10,242 nucleotides of DNA from positions 1 through 10,242 of the forward strand of contig CALVRK010000031.1 in the NCBI GenBank assembly GCA_944358565.1, in the 5' to 3' direction. The notes below the pieces were generated by a model that was not told the origin of the DNA, did no database searches, and saw only the letters and a list, made by a program, of their open reading frames with translations. Every line of letters begins with the position of its first letter. Position 1 is the first letter of the stretch. This document shows positions 1 to 5,834 of this stretch, piece after piece. The DNA comes from an uncultured Bacilli bacterium. Lineage in GTDB: Bacteria; Bacillota_I; Bacilli_A; RF39; UBA660. The translations under genes and the position numbers were made by a program.

Positions 1-621
1 AGCTGTAGATATACAACAATTCAAAACTGGGCAAATAACATATATAATTTAGTTACTAAAAGGGCCATAGTAGAAGAAAATGGAAAAATGGAATGGATTG
101 ATGGCAATATTGGTTCAAAAACCAATATGAAATATCCATCATGCATCTTAAAAGGAAAAGGCGCAGTAGGTAACTGTATATCTGTCGCTGTGGCTTCTAA
201 AAACCAAATTCAAGATGCAGGAGCAAAAATGATCCATCTAGCGCCCAACACTATAAGCAACATAATAAGTAAATCGATAGCCGCAAATGGTGGAATCAGT
301 AATTATCGAGGTACTGTTAAAATAAATAAAAATGCTGTTAATTCCCAAAGTACCATTAAATGTGATACAATAATATTAGATAAAGAGTCAAAAAGCGACA
401 CCATACCTAAAAACATCGTTGAAAACTCTTCATCTTATTTAGAACACGAAGCTACCGTTTCTAAATTAGATGAAGAAAAACTATTTTATTTAATGAGTAG
501 GGGATTAGATGAAGAAAAAGCCAAAGAATTATTAATTATTGGCTTCATTGATGAATTTAGAGAAAATTTACCAATGGAATATGCTGTTGAATTAAACGCT
601 TTATTAAAAAATTATTTTTAG
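1..621 (+). CDS. sufB: Fe-S cluster assembly scaffold SufB, C-terminal part (5' end outside window)
   Basis: The frame is open from base 1, so this is the last 206 codons of a protein that is normally about 465 residues. SufB is the core of the SufBCD scaffold that builds Fe-S clusters in the cytoplasm. The fragment opens with the family motif CRYTTIQNW, continues with EWIDGNIGSK, and then QDAGAKMIHLAPNT, all typical of the SufB beta-helix. It ends with LEHEATVSK (His149-Glu150 of the fragment, the His-Glu pair tied to cluster assembly in E. coli SufB) and FYLMSRGLDEEKA. Cys121 (KCDTI) is also a family position. The form most resembles that of Bacillota, where the RCGAH cysteine region of E. 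coli is replaced by a Ser/Asp-rich stretch. The extreme C-terminus ends soon after PMEYAVELN, without the usual EGSIG-like tail. The Met at base 88 is internal. The rest of the suf operon presumably lies upstream. Confidence 0.96.
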   Translation, partial: SCRYTTIQNWANNIYNLVTKRAIVEENGKMEWIDGNIGSKTNMKYPSCILKGKGAVGNCISVAVASKNQIQDAGAKMIHLAPNTISNIISKSIAANGGISNYRGTVKINKNAVNSQSTIKCDTIILDKESKSDTIPKNIVENSSSYLEHEATVSKLDEEKLFYLMSRGLDEEKAKELLIIGFIDEFRENLPMEYAVELNALLKNYF

Positions 622-634
622 GAAGGGGATAAAA

Positions 635-973
635 ATGAAAAAGAAAGTAGTCTTAATTATCGTATTAATTATCATAGTAGTAGGAGCTATTGGCACTTAC
701 ATATTCTTACAAAATAACGAAACTAAAAATACCGAACTAGAAAACAAAATGGCCACTGCTAGCCGCGAATATTTTGAAAAATACGTCAGCGCCAACGACA
801 GTGTCAATGTCTATAAAATAACTTTACAAGACTTAGAAGACGCTAATAAAAAAGGCGAAGAATATGATTTAAAAGGTTTAGAAAAATGTGATAAAAATAA
901 AACCTTTGCCAATGTAACCATTAATTATAAAGATGGAACAGCTAAAAAAACACAAGTTGAACTAAAATGTTAA
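635..973 (+). CDS. Small membrane-anchored extracytoplasmic protein, unknown function
   Basis: This 112-residue protein is not recognised as a named family. Its start is fixed by the ribosome binding site AGGAAGGGG 13-15 bases after the sufB stop, so it may be co-transcribed with sufB. A basic MKKK start precedes one hydrophobic helix (about residues 5-25). There is no lipobox cysteine, so it is probably an N-anchored protein with the remainder outside the cell. The outer part is polar and Lys/Asp/Glu-rich, with two cysteines at 85 and 112. Residue 112 is the last residue, and the pair could form a disulfide closing the C-terminal beta-like segment (NVTINYKDG...VELKC). The layout of a helix, an ITLQDL segment, then CD..., and a terminal LKC resembles pseudopilin-like small secreted proteins of gut Bacillota, but this is only a resemblance. 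Its final codons form the left arm of the downstream terminator. Confidence 0.8.
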   Translation: MKKKVVLIIVLIIIVVGAIGTYIFLQNNETKNTELENKMATASREYFEKYVSANDSVNVYKITLQDLEDANKKGEEYDLKGLEKCDKNKTFANVTINYKDGTAKKTQVELKC

Positions 974-988
974 AAACTTGTGTTTTTT
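945..988 (+). terminator. Intrinsic terminator overlapping the end of the small membrane protein gene
   Basis: A 14-bp perfect inverted repeat (AAAAAACACAAGTT at 945-958 and AACTTGTGTTTTTT at 975-988) surrounds the stop codon and runs into a T-rich tail up to 994. The left arm lies in coding sequence. It would end the suf transcript. Confidence 0.85.
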
Positions 989-1029
989 ATTTTTCAAACT
1001 ATAAATAACAGTAAAATAATCAAATTCGC

Positions 1030-1057
1030 TATAAGCAAATTTACTAAATTGCTTATA
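1030..1057. repeat. Inverted repeat upstream of ssb
   Basis: TATAAGCAA (1030-1038) and TTGCTTATA (1049-1057) are a perfect 9-bp inverted repeat. The interior ATTTACTAAA continues the symmetry with one base displaced. It lies 30 bases upstream of the ssb -35 box. There is no T-run, so it is not a terminator. It may be an operator, but no protein can be assigned. Confidence 0.45.
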
Positions 1058-1087
1058 ATTTATAACTAAAGCCACCATTTCTCCTTT

Positions 1088-1116
1088 TTGCACTCTCTAA
1101 ACTAAACGAGTATAGT
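1088..1116 (+). promoter_or_regulatory. Promoter of ssb
   Basis: The -35 box is TTGCAC (1088-1093) and the -10 box TATAGT (1111-1116), with a 17-bp spacer. Transcription should start about 1122-1124, leaving a very short leader carrying the AAAGGAGG ribosome binding site at 1126-1133. Confidence 0.75.
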
Positions 1117-1139
1117 AACGCCTCGAAAGGAGGAAAACG

Positions 1140-1469
1140 ATGTTGAATCAAATCGTTTTAGTGGGTCGTTTAGCATATGACCCTGAATTATATGAAACAG
1201 AAAGTGGCAAAACAGTAGTTAGATTAGTCTTAGCTGTTCCAAGAGCTTATAAAAATGCCGAAGGAGAGTATGACACCGATTTTATCAATTGTAAGCTTTG
1301 GCAAGGAGTAGCCAAAAGCACTAGTGAATATTGTAGTAAAGGTGATCTCATCGGTATTAAAGGTCGCGTTGAAACTTACAACTATGAAACCGAACACGGC
1401 CGAAAATATATTACTGAAGTTGTCGCTGATAAAGTCACTTTTCTGTCTAGCAAAAAACAAGGAGCTTAA
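1140..1469 (+). CDS. ssb: Single-stranded DNA-binding protein, short tail-less form (SsbB-like)
   Basis: This is a 109-residue OB-fold protein that coats single-stranded DNA. The family pattern is clear: MLNQIVLVGRL at the N-terminus, DPE, the FINCKLW core (residues 48-54), KGDLIGIKGRVETYNYE (67-83) and the closing VTFL strand (99-102). The protein stops seven residues after the OB fold, so it lacks both the Gly/Pro/Gln-rich linker and the acidic DDDIPF-type tip through which housekeeping SSB recruits RecO, PriA, RecG and others. Bacillus SsbB, the competence-linked paralogue of about 113 residues, has the same shape. This is therefore probably an accessory SSB, with a full-length one expected elsewhere. 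AAAGGAGG lies seven bases before the ATG. It has its own promoter and converges on the XRE gene, overlapping it by four bases. Confidence 0.93.
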   Translation: MLNQIVLVGRLAYDPELYETESGKTVVRLVLAVPRAYKNAEGEYDTDFINCKLWQGVAKSTSEYCSKGDLIGIKGRVETYNYETEHGRKYITEVVADKVTFLSSKKQGA

Positions 1470-1480
1470 TCCTTGTTTTT
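1453..1480. terminator. Bidirectional terminator shared by ssb and the convergent XRE gene
   Basis: An 11-bp perfect stem (AAAAACAAGGA at 1453-1463, TCCTTGTTTTT at 1470-1480) has a six-base loop, with A-runs on the left and T-runs on the right, so it works in both directions. Both stop codons lie in or beside the loop. Confidence 0.9.
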
Positions 1481-1669
1481 AAAATCCTTATAAAATATAT
1501 CATCTGGTTTCAAATTAAATACCTTAGCTATTTTTACCGCCATCTTATATGAAAGCCTACGCTTTCCATTTTCAATTTGCCAGTAAAAAGGCTTACTGAT
1601 ATTTAAATGATCAGCCATATATTCACAAGTAAACTTATTTTTTGCTCTGATAGCCTTTAATTCGTCCAT
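1466..1669 (-). CDS. Small XRE-family helix-turn-helix regulator (67 aa)
   Basis: This Cro/C1-type DNA-binding protein consists of almost nothing but the HTH. It begins MDELKAIRAKNKFTCEYMADHL, then the recognition region NISKPFYWQIENGKRRLS (residues 23-40), then AVKIAKVFNLKPDDIF. The QIENGKR motif is diagnostic of the XRE fold. The start at 1669 is chosen because GGGAGGTC (minus strand, 1674-1681) lies five bases upstream. The open frame extends to 1759 but would run through the gene's own promoter. A consensus promoter with a palindrome in its spacer lies just upstream, which suggests autoregulation. The gene is divergent from a second XRE regulator (1828-2199) and converges on ssb. With no effector domain, it is probably a local switch or a phage-derived repressor. 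The target is unknown. Confidence 0.88.
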   Translation of the reverse strand: MDELKAIRAKNKFTCEYMADHLNISKPFYWQIENGKRRLSYKMAVKIAKVFNLKPDDIFYKDFKNKD

Positions 1670-1691
1670 ATTCGACCTCCCATGTCTGTTA

Positions 1692-1703
1692 GTATAATTA
1701 TAC
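1692..1703. repeat. 12-bp palindrome in the XRE gene leader
   Basis: GTATAATTATAC is a perfect 12-bp palindrome lying between the minus-strand -10 box and the ribosome binding site of the small XRE gene. It could be a second regulator site, or chance in AT-rich DNA. Confidence 0.3.
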
Positions 1704-1714
1704 ATTACACTTCC

Positions 1715-1743
1715 ATTATATATTAACTCGAAGTTAAATTCAA
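1715..1743 (-). promoter_or_regulatory. Promoter and candidate operator of the minus-strand XRE gene
   Basis: Read on the minus strand, TTGAAT (1738-1743) is followed by 17 bp and a perfect TATAAT (1715-1720). The spacer holds the inverted repeat TTAACT-CGA-AGTTAA (plus strand 1723-1737), with 6-bp arms around three bases. A protein bound there would block RNA polymerase, which fits autorepression by an XRE protein. The promoter is directly visible; the operator is inference. Confidence 0.75.
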
Positions 1744-1790
1744 GAAAATTATAACACAAAGTTAGAATTAATGTAATGTTTGCTAAATGT

Positions 1791-1799
1791 TGATATAAT
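1791..1799 (+). promoter_or_regulatory. Extended -10 promoter of the 1828-2199 XRE gene
   Basis: TGA-TATAAT (1791-1799) is an extended -10 with a perfect hexamer. No good -35 box is seen at the expected distance (ATGTAA at 1771-1776). Transcription would start near 1806, before the AAAGGA ribosome binding site. Confidence 0.6.
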
Positions 1800-1827
1800 T
1801 TATGTTAACGAAAGGATAACGATAATT

Positions 1828-2199
1828 ATGGTAGCAGGACAAAGATTAAGAGAAGCTAGAAAGAAAGCAAATTTAACGCAAGAAGAACTTGCCAACATCA
1901 TCGGTGTTAAAGCCGCTGAAATTTCACAATATGAATCTAATAAAAGAACACCTCGTTGGCCCGCATTTAATAGATTGTTAGACGCACTTCACATTACAGC
2001 TGACGAAGTACTTGGTAGAGATATCACCGTTCATGATGGTGAAGATTATGCAGTAAAAATGGCTAAAGAAGATTTACAAATCTTATCAAGCATCAAAGAA
2101 AATCCAAAACTTTATAAAGCTTTACTATCTGACCCAGAAAGAATTGTACAAGTAATCAATAATAATTTAAAACGTGTTCTACCAGAAGTAAACGACTAA
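1828..2199 (+). CDS. XRE-family transcriptional regulator (123 aa) with C-terminal helical segment
   Basis: The N-terminal 65 residues are a textbook Cro/C1 HTH: GQRLREARKKANLTQEELANIIGV, then AAEISQYESNKRTPRWP (29-45), then LLDALHITADEVLG (50-63). Residues 65-123 form an extra, probably helical, segment with no recognised domain (AKEDLQILSSIKENPKLYKALLSDPERI); it may dimerise. The ATG at 1828 is preferred over an upstream TTG at 1780 because that frame extension contains the -10 box and because AAAGGA lies at 1811-1816. It is transcribed divergently from the 67-residue XRE gene with about 160 bp between starts, so each could control the other. Targets are not visible. A strong terminator follows, so the gene is monocistronic. 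It resembles chromosomal XRE regulators of Bacillota; a prophage origin is possible but no phage genes are nearby. Confidence 0.88.
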   Translation: MVAGQRLREARKKANLTQEELANIIGVKAAEISQYESNKRTPRWPAFNRLLDALHITADEVLGRDITVHDGEDYAVKMAKEDLQILSSIKENPKLYKALLSDPERIVQVINNNLKRVLPEVND

Positions 2200-2223
2200 A
2201 AATAGTTATCAAAAACTATTTTT
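2198..2223 (+). terminator. Intrinsic terminator after the XRE gene
   Basis: AAAAATAGTT (2198-2207) and AACTATTTTT (2214-2223) form a 10-bp stem with a six-base loop, followed by ATTTT. It starts on the stop codon. Confidence 0.85.
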
Positions 2224-2247
2224 ATTTTGTCCAAAATTTAGTACAAT
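2219..2247 (+). promoter_or_regulatory. Possible weak promoter of the pyrimidine-nucleoside phosphorylase gene
   Basis: TACAAT (2242-2247) is a good -10 box. At 17 bp the -35 position reads TTTTTA, which is poor and lies in the preceding terminator. AGGAGGA follows at 2254-2260. Because the upstream gene is terminated, some promoter must exist here. Confidence 0.35.
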
Positions 2248-2265
2248 ATATTTAGGAGGATAGAT

Positions 2266-3534
2266 ATGGATATACTAGATATAATTGATAAAAAAGAAAA
2301 CGGAGAAAAATTAACAAAAGAAGAACTAAAATATGTTATAGATGGATATTTAAATGGTTCCATTAAAGATTATCAAATGGCATCTTTGCTAACAGAAATA
2401 GATTTATTGGGCTTGTCAGAAGAAGAAACAATTAATTTAACCGATATTATGCTTCATAGTGGTGAAATCTTAGATTTAAATTTTGATAATATTGTCGATA
2501 AACATTCAACTGGTGGAGTTGGGGATAAAACCACTATTGTCTTAGCCCCCTTAGTTGCCTCACTAAGAGTTAAAGTAGCTAAAATGAGTGGACGCGGCCT
2601 AGGCCATACCGGAGGCACTATTGATAAATTAGAATCAATTAAAGGCTTTAAAACTGCTATGTCTTTAGATGCATTTAAAAATCAAGTAGATAAAATAGGT
2701 ATTGCTTTAGTTGGTGGAATGGGAAATTTAGTTCCTGCTGATAAAGAAATTTATGCCCTAAGAGATGTTACGGGAACAGTTGATTCAATTCCTTTAATTG
2801 CCTCAAGTATCATGAGTAAAAAATTAGCTAGTGGTGCATCCAGTATTGTCATTGATTTAAAAGTAGGTAGTGGTGCTTTAGTAAACAATTTAGATGAAGC
2901 TAAAGAGCTTGCTCATTTAATGGTTAAAATCGGTAAAAATAATAATAAAAAAACCGCTTGCGTTTTAACTAACATGAATGAGCCTTTAGGTTATGCCGTA
3001 GGTAACTCTATTGAAGTCATTGAAGCTATAAATACATTAAAAGGTGATGGCCCAGAAGATTTAACTGATTTAGTTATTAAACTTGGAAGCTTAATGGTTT
3101 CTATGGGGCTAAATATTTCTGAAAAACAGGCCGAAGAAAAGGTTAAAGAAAACTTATATAATGGGAAAGGCTATGAAAAAATGCTTGAGTGGGTTAAAGC
3201 TCAAGGTGGTGATATTAATGATATTCCTTTGGCTAAACATTCCAAAGAAATTATTATCCAAACTGATGGATATATATCTTCCATTAATGCCTTAGAAATT
3301 GGTAAACTATCTAGAAAACTAGGTGCCGGAAGATTAACTAAAGATGATGAAATTGATTTAACTGTTGGTATTATTTTAAATCATAAAGTGGGTGAATATG
3401 TAAAAAAAGGTGAAACTTTAGCTACTATTTTCTATAATGAAAAAAAGATTACCGAAGAAGAGGTTCTTTCATGTTTTAACTTTAGTGAAAAACCTGTAGA
3501 AAAACCTAAACTAATAATTGATACTATTAAATAA
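2266..3534 (+). CDS. pdp: Pyrimidine-nucleoside phosphorylase
   Basis: The enzyme splits uridine, thymidine or deoxyuridine with phosphate into the base and (deoxy)ribose-1-phosphate in cytosolic nucleoside salvage. At 422 residues it matches the family (about 430). Visible motifs: DKHSTGGVGDKTT (78-90), the phosphate and nucleoside site; the signature SGRGLGHTGGTIDKLE (108-123); ALRDVTGTV (164-172) with Arg166; and SSIMSKK (180-186), where Ser181 and Lys185 match the pyrimidine-binding Ser and Lys of E. coli DeoA. Lys106 (AKMSGR) corresponds to Lys108 of B. subtilis Pdp, whereas strict thymidine phosphorylases such as DeoA have Met there. This favours the broad-specificity enzyme (EC 2.4.2.2) over DeoA. 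The C-terminal PYNP_C domain is present (LGAGRLTKDDEIDLTVGI...KKGE, about 345-380). AGGAGGA precedes the ATG. No deoC, deoB or cdd lies beside it, so it is a stand-alone salvage gene. Confidence 0.95.
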   Translation: MDILDIIDKKENGEKLTKEELKYVIDGYLNGSIKDYQMASLLTEIDLLGLSEEETINLTDIMLHSGEILDLNFDNIVDKHSTGGVGDKTTIVLAPLVASLRVKVAKMSGRGLGHTGGTIDKLESIKGFKTAMSLDAFKNQVDKIGIALVGGMGNLVPADKEIYALRDVTGTVDSIPLIASSIMSKKLASGASSIVIDLKVGSGALVNNLDEAKELAHLMVKIGKNNNKKTACVLTNMNEPLGYAVGNSIEVIEAINTLKGDGPEDLTDLVIKLGSLMVSMGLNISEKQAEEKVKENLYNGKGYEKMLEWVKAQGGDINDIPLAKHSKEIIIQTDGYISSINALEIGKLSRKLGAGRLTKDDEIDLTVGIILNHKVGEYVKKGETLATIFYNEKKITEEEVLSCFNFSEKPVEKPKLIIDTIK

Positions 3535-3559
3535 AAAGCTAGAAATTTCTAGTTTTTTT
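3535..3559 (+). terminator. Intrinsic terminator after pdp
   Basis: The palindrome CTAGAAATTTCTAG (3539-3552), flanked by AAA and by seven T residues (3553-3559), starts right after the stop codon. The small effective loop suggests that only the outer five or so pairs form. Confidence 0.8.
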
Positions 3560-3592
3560 CAAATTAAAAAAGGAAATCGCCAAAAAATCTTG

Positions 3593-3598
3593 TATAAT
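3593..3598 (+). promoter_or_regulatory. Possible -10 box for a recG leader transcript
   Basis: TATAAT on the plus strand, preceded by TTG but without a recognisable -35 box at 16-18 bp. If used, recG mRNA would have a leader of about 175 nt containing the antisense copy of RNA-A. A second perfect TATAAT at 3717-3722 also lacks a -35 partner. No convincing recG promoter is seen; read-through from pdp is possible. Confidence 0.3.
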
Positions 3599-3610
3599 AT
3601 TTATAGACAC

Positions 3611-3644
3611 AAAAAAGGAGCAGTACCCCCTGAAGGACTGCTCC
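3611..3644 (-). terminator. Intrinsic terminator of RNA-A (minus strand)
   Basis: On the minus strand GGAGCAGT (plus 3644-3637) pairs with ACTGCTCC (3624-3617), an 8-bp GC-rich stem with a 12-base loop, followed by six T residues (plus A-run 3611-3616). On the plus strand no T-run follows, so it is directional. Confidence 0.8.
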
Positions 3645-3712
3645 AAATAAAAGAATAAAAAGGGGCTGGCTAGTTTACACTAGCGCCAATTCAACTAAAA
3701 TTGAATTGGTGC
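3611..3712 (-). ncRNA. Candidate small RNA (RNA-A), about 100 nt, antisense orientation between pdp and recG
   Basis: Read on the minus strand, transcription from the promoter at 3718-3745 should start near 3711. The RNA would begin with a 12-bp hairpin (GCACCAATTCAA, loop TTTTAG, TTGAATTGGCGC; plus 3683-3712, one G-U pair). A second hairpin follows (GCTAGT, loop GTAA, ACTAGC; plus 3669-3684) and shares two bases with the first. Next comes an unpaired C- and U-rich linker (CAGCCCCTTTTT, plus 3668-3657), then a GC-rich terminator hairpin whose 12-base loop reads CCTTCAGGGGGT. The linker CCCCT could pair with AGGGG of that loop as a pseudoknot. No convincing open frame or ribosome binding site is present. 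The loop is complementary to the linker of RNA-B at 5894-5906. I do not recognise an Rfam family. Alternative: the same DNA is a structured plus-strand leader of recG. Confidence 0.6.
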
Positions 3713-3717
3713 TTAAT

Positions 3718-3745
3718 ATAATATCAGAAAATCAAAATATGTCAA
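3718..3745 (-). promoter_or_regulatory. Promoter of RNA-A (minus strand)
   Basis: A perfect TTGACA (plus TGTCAA, 3740-3745) is followed after 16 bp by TATTAT (plus ATAATA, 3718-3723) with an extended TGA just upstream of the -10. The A/T tracts at 3748-3770 lie where an UP element would be. No minus-strand gene other than RNA-A follows. Confidence 0.7.
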
Positions 3746-3782
3746 GAGATTTTTTTAAAAAAATAAAAAAAGGAGGACAAAC

Positions 3783-5765
3783 ATGCAGTTAGAAGACATA
3801 AAAGGAATTGGAAAAACCACCATTAAATATTTAAATGAATTAGGAATATATAATGCGGAGGATTTAGTTACTTATTACCCATTTAGATATGAAATAATCC
3901 AAAATACAGATACTCAAAATTTAAAAGATGGCGATAAAGTCGTAATTGGGGGTATAGTTGAAAATGTCCCAACAGTTATTCATTTCAATCGTAAATTAAA
4001 CAAAATGAGTTTTCATTTAAATACTGGTGAATTTATAACAAATATTACTATTTTTAATAGAGCTTTCTTAAAAGATAAATTAAATGTTGGCCATGCTGTG
4101 ACAATTATCGGTAAATATGATCAAAAACATAACAGCATCACGGCTAGTGATATCAAATTCGGACTTATAGATGAAACATTAATTGAACCAATTTATCACT
4201 CATCATTTAAAATTAATAGTTCTAAAATATCTAAAATAATTAAATCAGTATTAGATAAAGTAAAAACTCAAGATTATCTTCCGAATTCTCTTGTTCAAAA
4301 ATATCATTTTATGGATAAACAGGAAGCTATAAAAATCATCCATAACCCAAAAGATAAAGAAAAATTGAAACAAGCATTATCTAGACTCAAATATGAAGAG
4401 CTATTCATGTATATGCTTAAAATTAGTTACTTAAAAAAATCAAAAAAACAAAGCGATGGACTTTCTAGAAATGTTTCTTACGAAAAAGTGTTAAAAATAA
4501 TTGATAATCTTCCATTTAAATTAACCAAAGACCAGTTAAAATCTGTTAAGGATATCTATGATGATTTAACTAGTATAAATAGAATGAATAGGTTACTTCA
4601 AGGTGATGTCGGAAGTGGTAAAACCATCGTTTCCTTTATTGCACTATATATTAATTATCTATCGGACTATCAAGGCGCTTTAATGGCTCCAACTGAAATC
4701 TTAGCTTACCAGCACTATCAAAACTTTATAAAACTATTTCCTAATTTAAACGTTGTTTTATTAACTGGTAAACTTAAAGCTAAAGAAAAAAAAGAAGCTA
4801 AAGCCTTAATTGAAAGTGGAAATGCCGATATTATTATTGGTACCCATGCCTTAATAAGCGAAGATGTTACTTACCATAATTTAGGCCTAGTCATTACCGA
4901 TGAACAACATCGCTTTGGTGTTACTCAAAGAGGAAATTTAAAAAACAAAGGCATAACCCCAGATATCTTATATATGAGTGCGACCCCAATTCCGAGAACC
5001 TATGCTTTAACTTTATATGGCGATATGGATATATCCAGCATCAGAACTATGCCAAGCGGAAGAAAACCTGTCAAAACTTATGTTAAAACAAATAAAGAAA
5101 TAAAAGATGTCTTATATATGATGCTAGATCAAATAAAAGCTCATCATCAAATATATGTTATTGCCCCTTTAATAGAGGAAAGTGATAAAATAGATCTAGA
5201 AGACGTTTATAAATTAGAAGAAAAAATGAAAAAAGCTTTTGGTAAAGTATGTAATGTTGGTATTATGCATGGTAAAATGACACCTAAAGAAAAAGAAGAA
5301 GTCATGGAAAAATTTAAACAAAATAAAATTCAAATTCTAATTAGTACGACCGTTATCGAAGTTGGTGTCGATGTTGCTAATGCCACCATGATCGTTATCT
5401 TTGATAGTTATCGGTTCGGCTTATCCGCACTTCACCAATTAAGAGGAAGAGTAGGTAGAAATGAAATAGATAGCTATTGTATATTAATCAGTGATAGAGA
5501 AACTAAAAGATTAGAAGTATTAACTAAAACAAATGATGGGTTTAAAGTTAGTGAAGAAGATTTTAAACTAAGAGGTGGTGGCGATATATTTGGCGTTAGA
5601 CAAAGCGGTGATATGAACTTTAAACTAGCTGACATCAAAAACGATTATGATCTATTATTAAGAACTAAAGAGGATAGTGAAATCTTTATGAAAAGCAAAG
5701 AATATAATGATCCCAAATATAGTTTTATAAAACAATCTGTAATACAATCTGCTAACTTAGATTAA
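3783..5765 (+). CDS. recG: ATP-dependent DNA helicase RecG
   Basis: RecG is a double-stranded DNA translocase that reverses stalled replication forks and branch-migrates Holliday junctions. The 660 residues (Bacillus: 682) cover the full domain order. A helix-hairpin-helix-like start (LEDIKGIGKTTIKYLNELGI) leads into the OB-fold wedge domain (about 45-125). The helicase core follows: a Q-motif-like FKLTKDQ (245-251), Walker A GDVGSGKT (274-281), Walker B DEQH (373-376), SATPIPRT (399-406), TTVIEVGVDV (522-531), and motif VI QLRGRVGRN (552-560). The RecG-specific TRG region DGFKVSEEDFKLRGGGDIFG (585-604) couples ATP hydrolysis to translocation. AAAGGAGG lies just before the ATG. No terminator is seen directly after the stop, and no clear promoter before the gene. 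The adjacent RNA-A is encoded on the opposite strand of its leader. All motifs are intact, so it should be active. Confidence 0.97.
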   Translation: MQLEDIKGIGKTTIKYLNELGIYNAEDLVTYYPFRYEIIQNTDTQNLKDGDKVVIGGIVENVPTVIHFNRKLNKMSFHLNTGEFITNITIFNRAFLKDKLNVGHAVTIIGKYDQKHNSITASDIKFGLIDETLIEPIYHSSFKINSSKISKIIKSVLDKVKTQDYLPNSLVQKYHFMDKQEAIKIIHNPKDKEKLKQALSRLKYEELFMYMLKISYLKKSKKQSDGLSRNVSYEKVLKIIDNLPFKLTKDQLKSVKDIYDDLTSINRMNRLLQGDVGSGKTIVSFIALYINYLSDYQGALMAPTEILAYQHYQNFIKLFPNLNVVLLTGKLKAKEKKEAKALIESGNADIIIGTHALISEDVTYHNLGLVITDEQHRFGVTQRGNLKNKGITPDILYMSATPIPRTYALTLYGDMDISSIRTMPSGRKPVKTYVKTNKEIKDVLYMMLDQIKAHHQIYVIAPLIEESDKIDLEDVYKLEEKMKKAFGKVCNVGIMHGKMTPKEKEEVMEKFKQNKIQILISTTVIEVGVDVANATMIVIFDSYRFGLSALHQLRGRVGRNEIDSYCILISDRETKRLEVLTKTNDGFKVSEEDFKLRGGGDIFGVRQSGDMNFKLADIKNDYDLLLRTKEDSEIFMKSKEYNDPKYSFIKQSVIQSANLD

Positions 5766-5799
5766 ATGTGTAAAGAAGACAAAATGTATATAAATTTCA

Positions 5800-5828
5800 T
5801 TGACTTTTAAGTTCAAATAAATTATACT
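5800..5828 (+). promoter_or_regulatory. Promoter of RNA-B
   Basis: TTGACT (5800-5805), a 17-bp spacer and TATACT (5823-5828) make a near-consensus promoter. Transcription should start about 5835, at the first hairpin. It is distinct from the csoR promoter 120 bp downstream. Confidence 0.8.
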
Positions 5829-5834
5829 TTTGTA

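Noticed and set aside
1670..1759. A 30-residue N-terminal extension of the minus-strand XRE protein
   Set aside because: It would include the gene's own -10 box and palindromes, and it lacks a ribosome site, whereas GGGAGGTC precedes the ATG at 1669.
1780..1827. A TTG start at 1780 for the plus-strand XRE protein
   Set aside because: The extension covers the extended -10 promoter, and the HTH begins only after the ATG at 1828.
1466..2199. Prophage or integrative element core around the divergent XRE genes
   Set aside because: No integrase, attachment-site repeats or phage structural genes are visible, and the flanks are chromosomal housekeeping genes.
3600..3782. A riboswitch or T-box leader for recG on the plus strand
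   Set aside because: No T-box motif or known aptamer core is seen. There is no plus-strand terminator or clear promoter, while the minus strand has both a promoter and a terminator. Kept only as an alternative.
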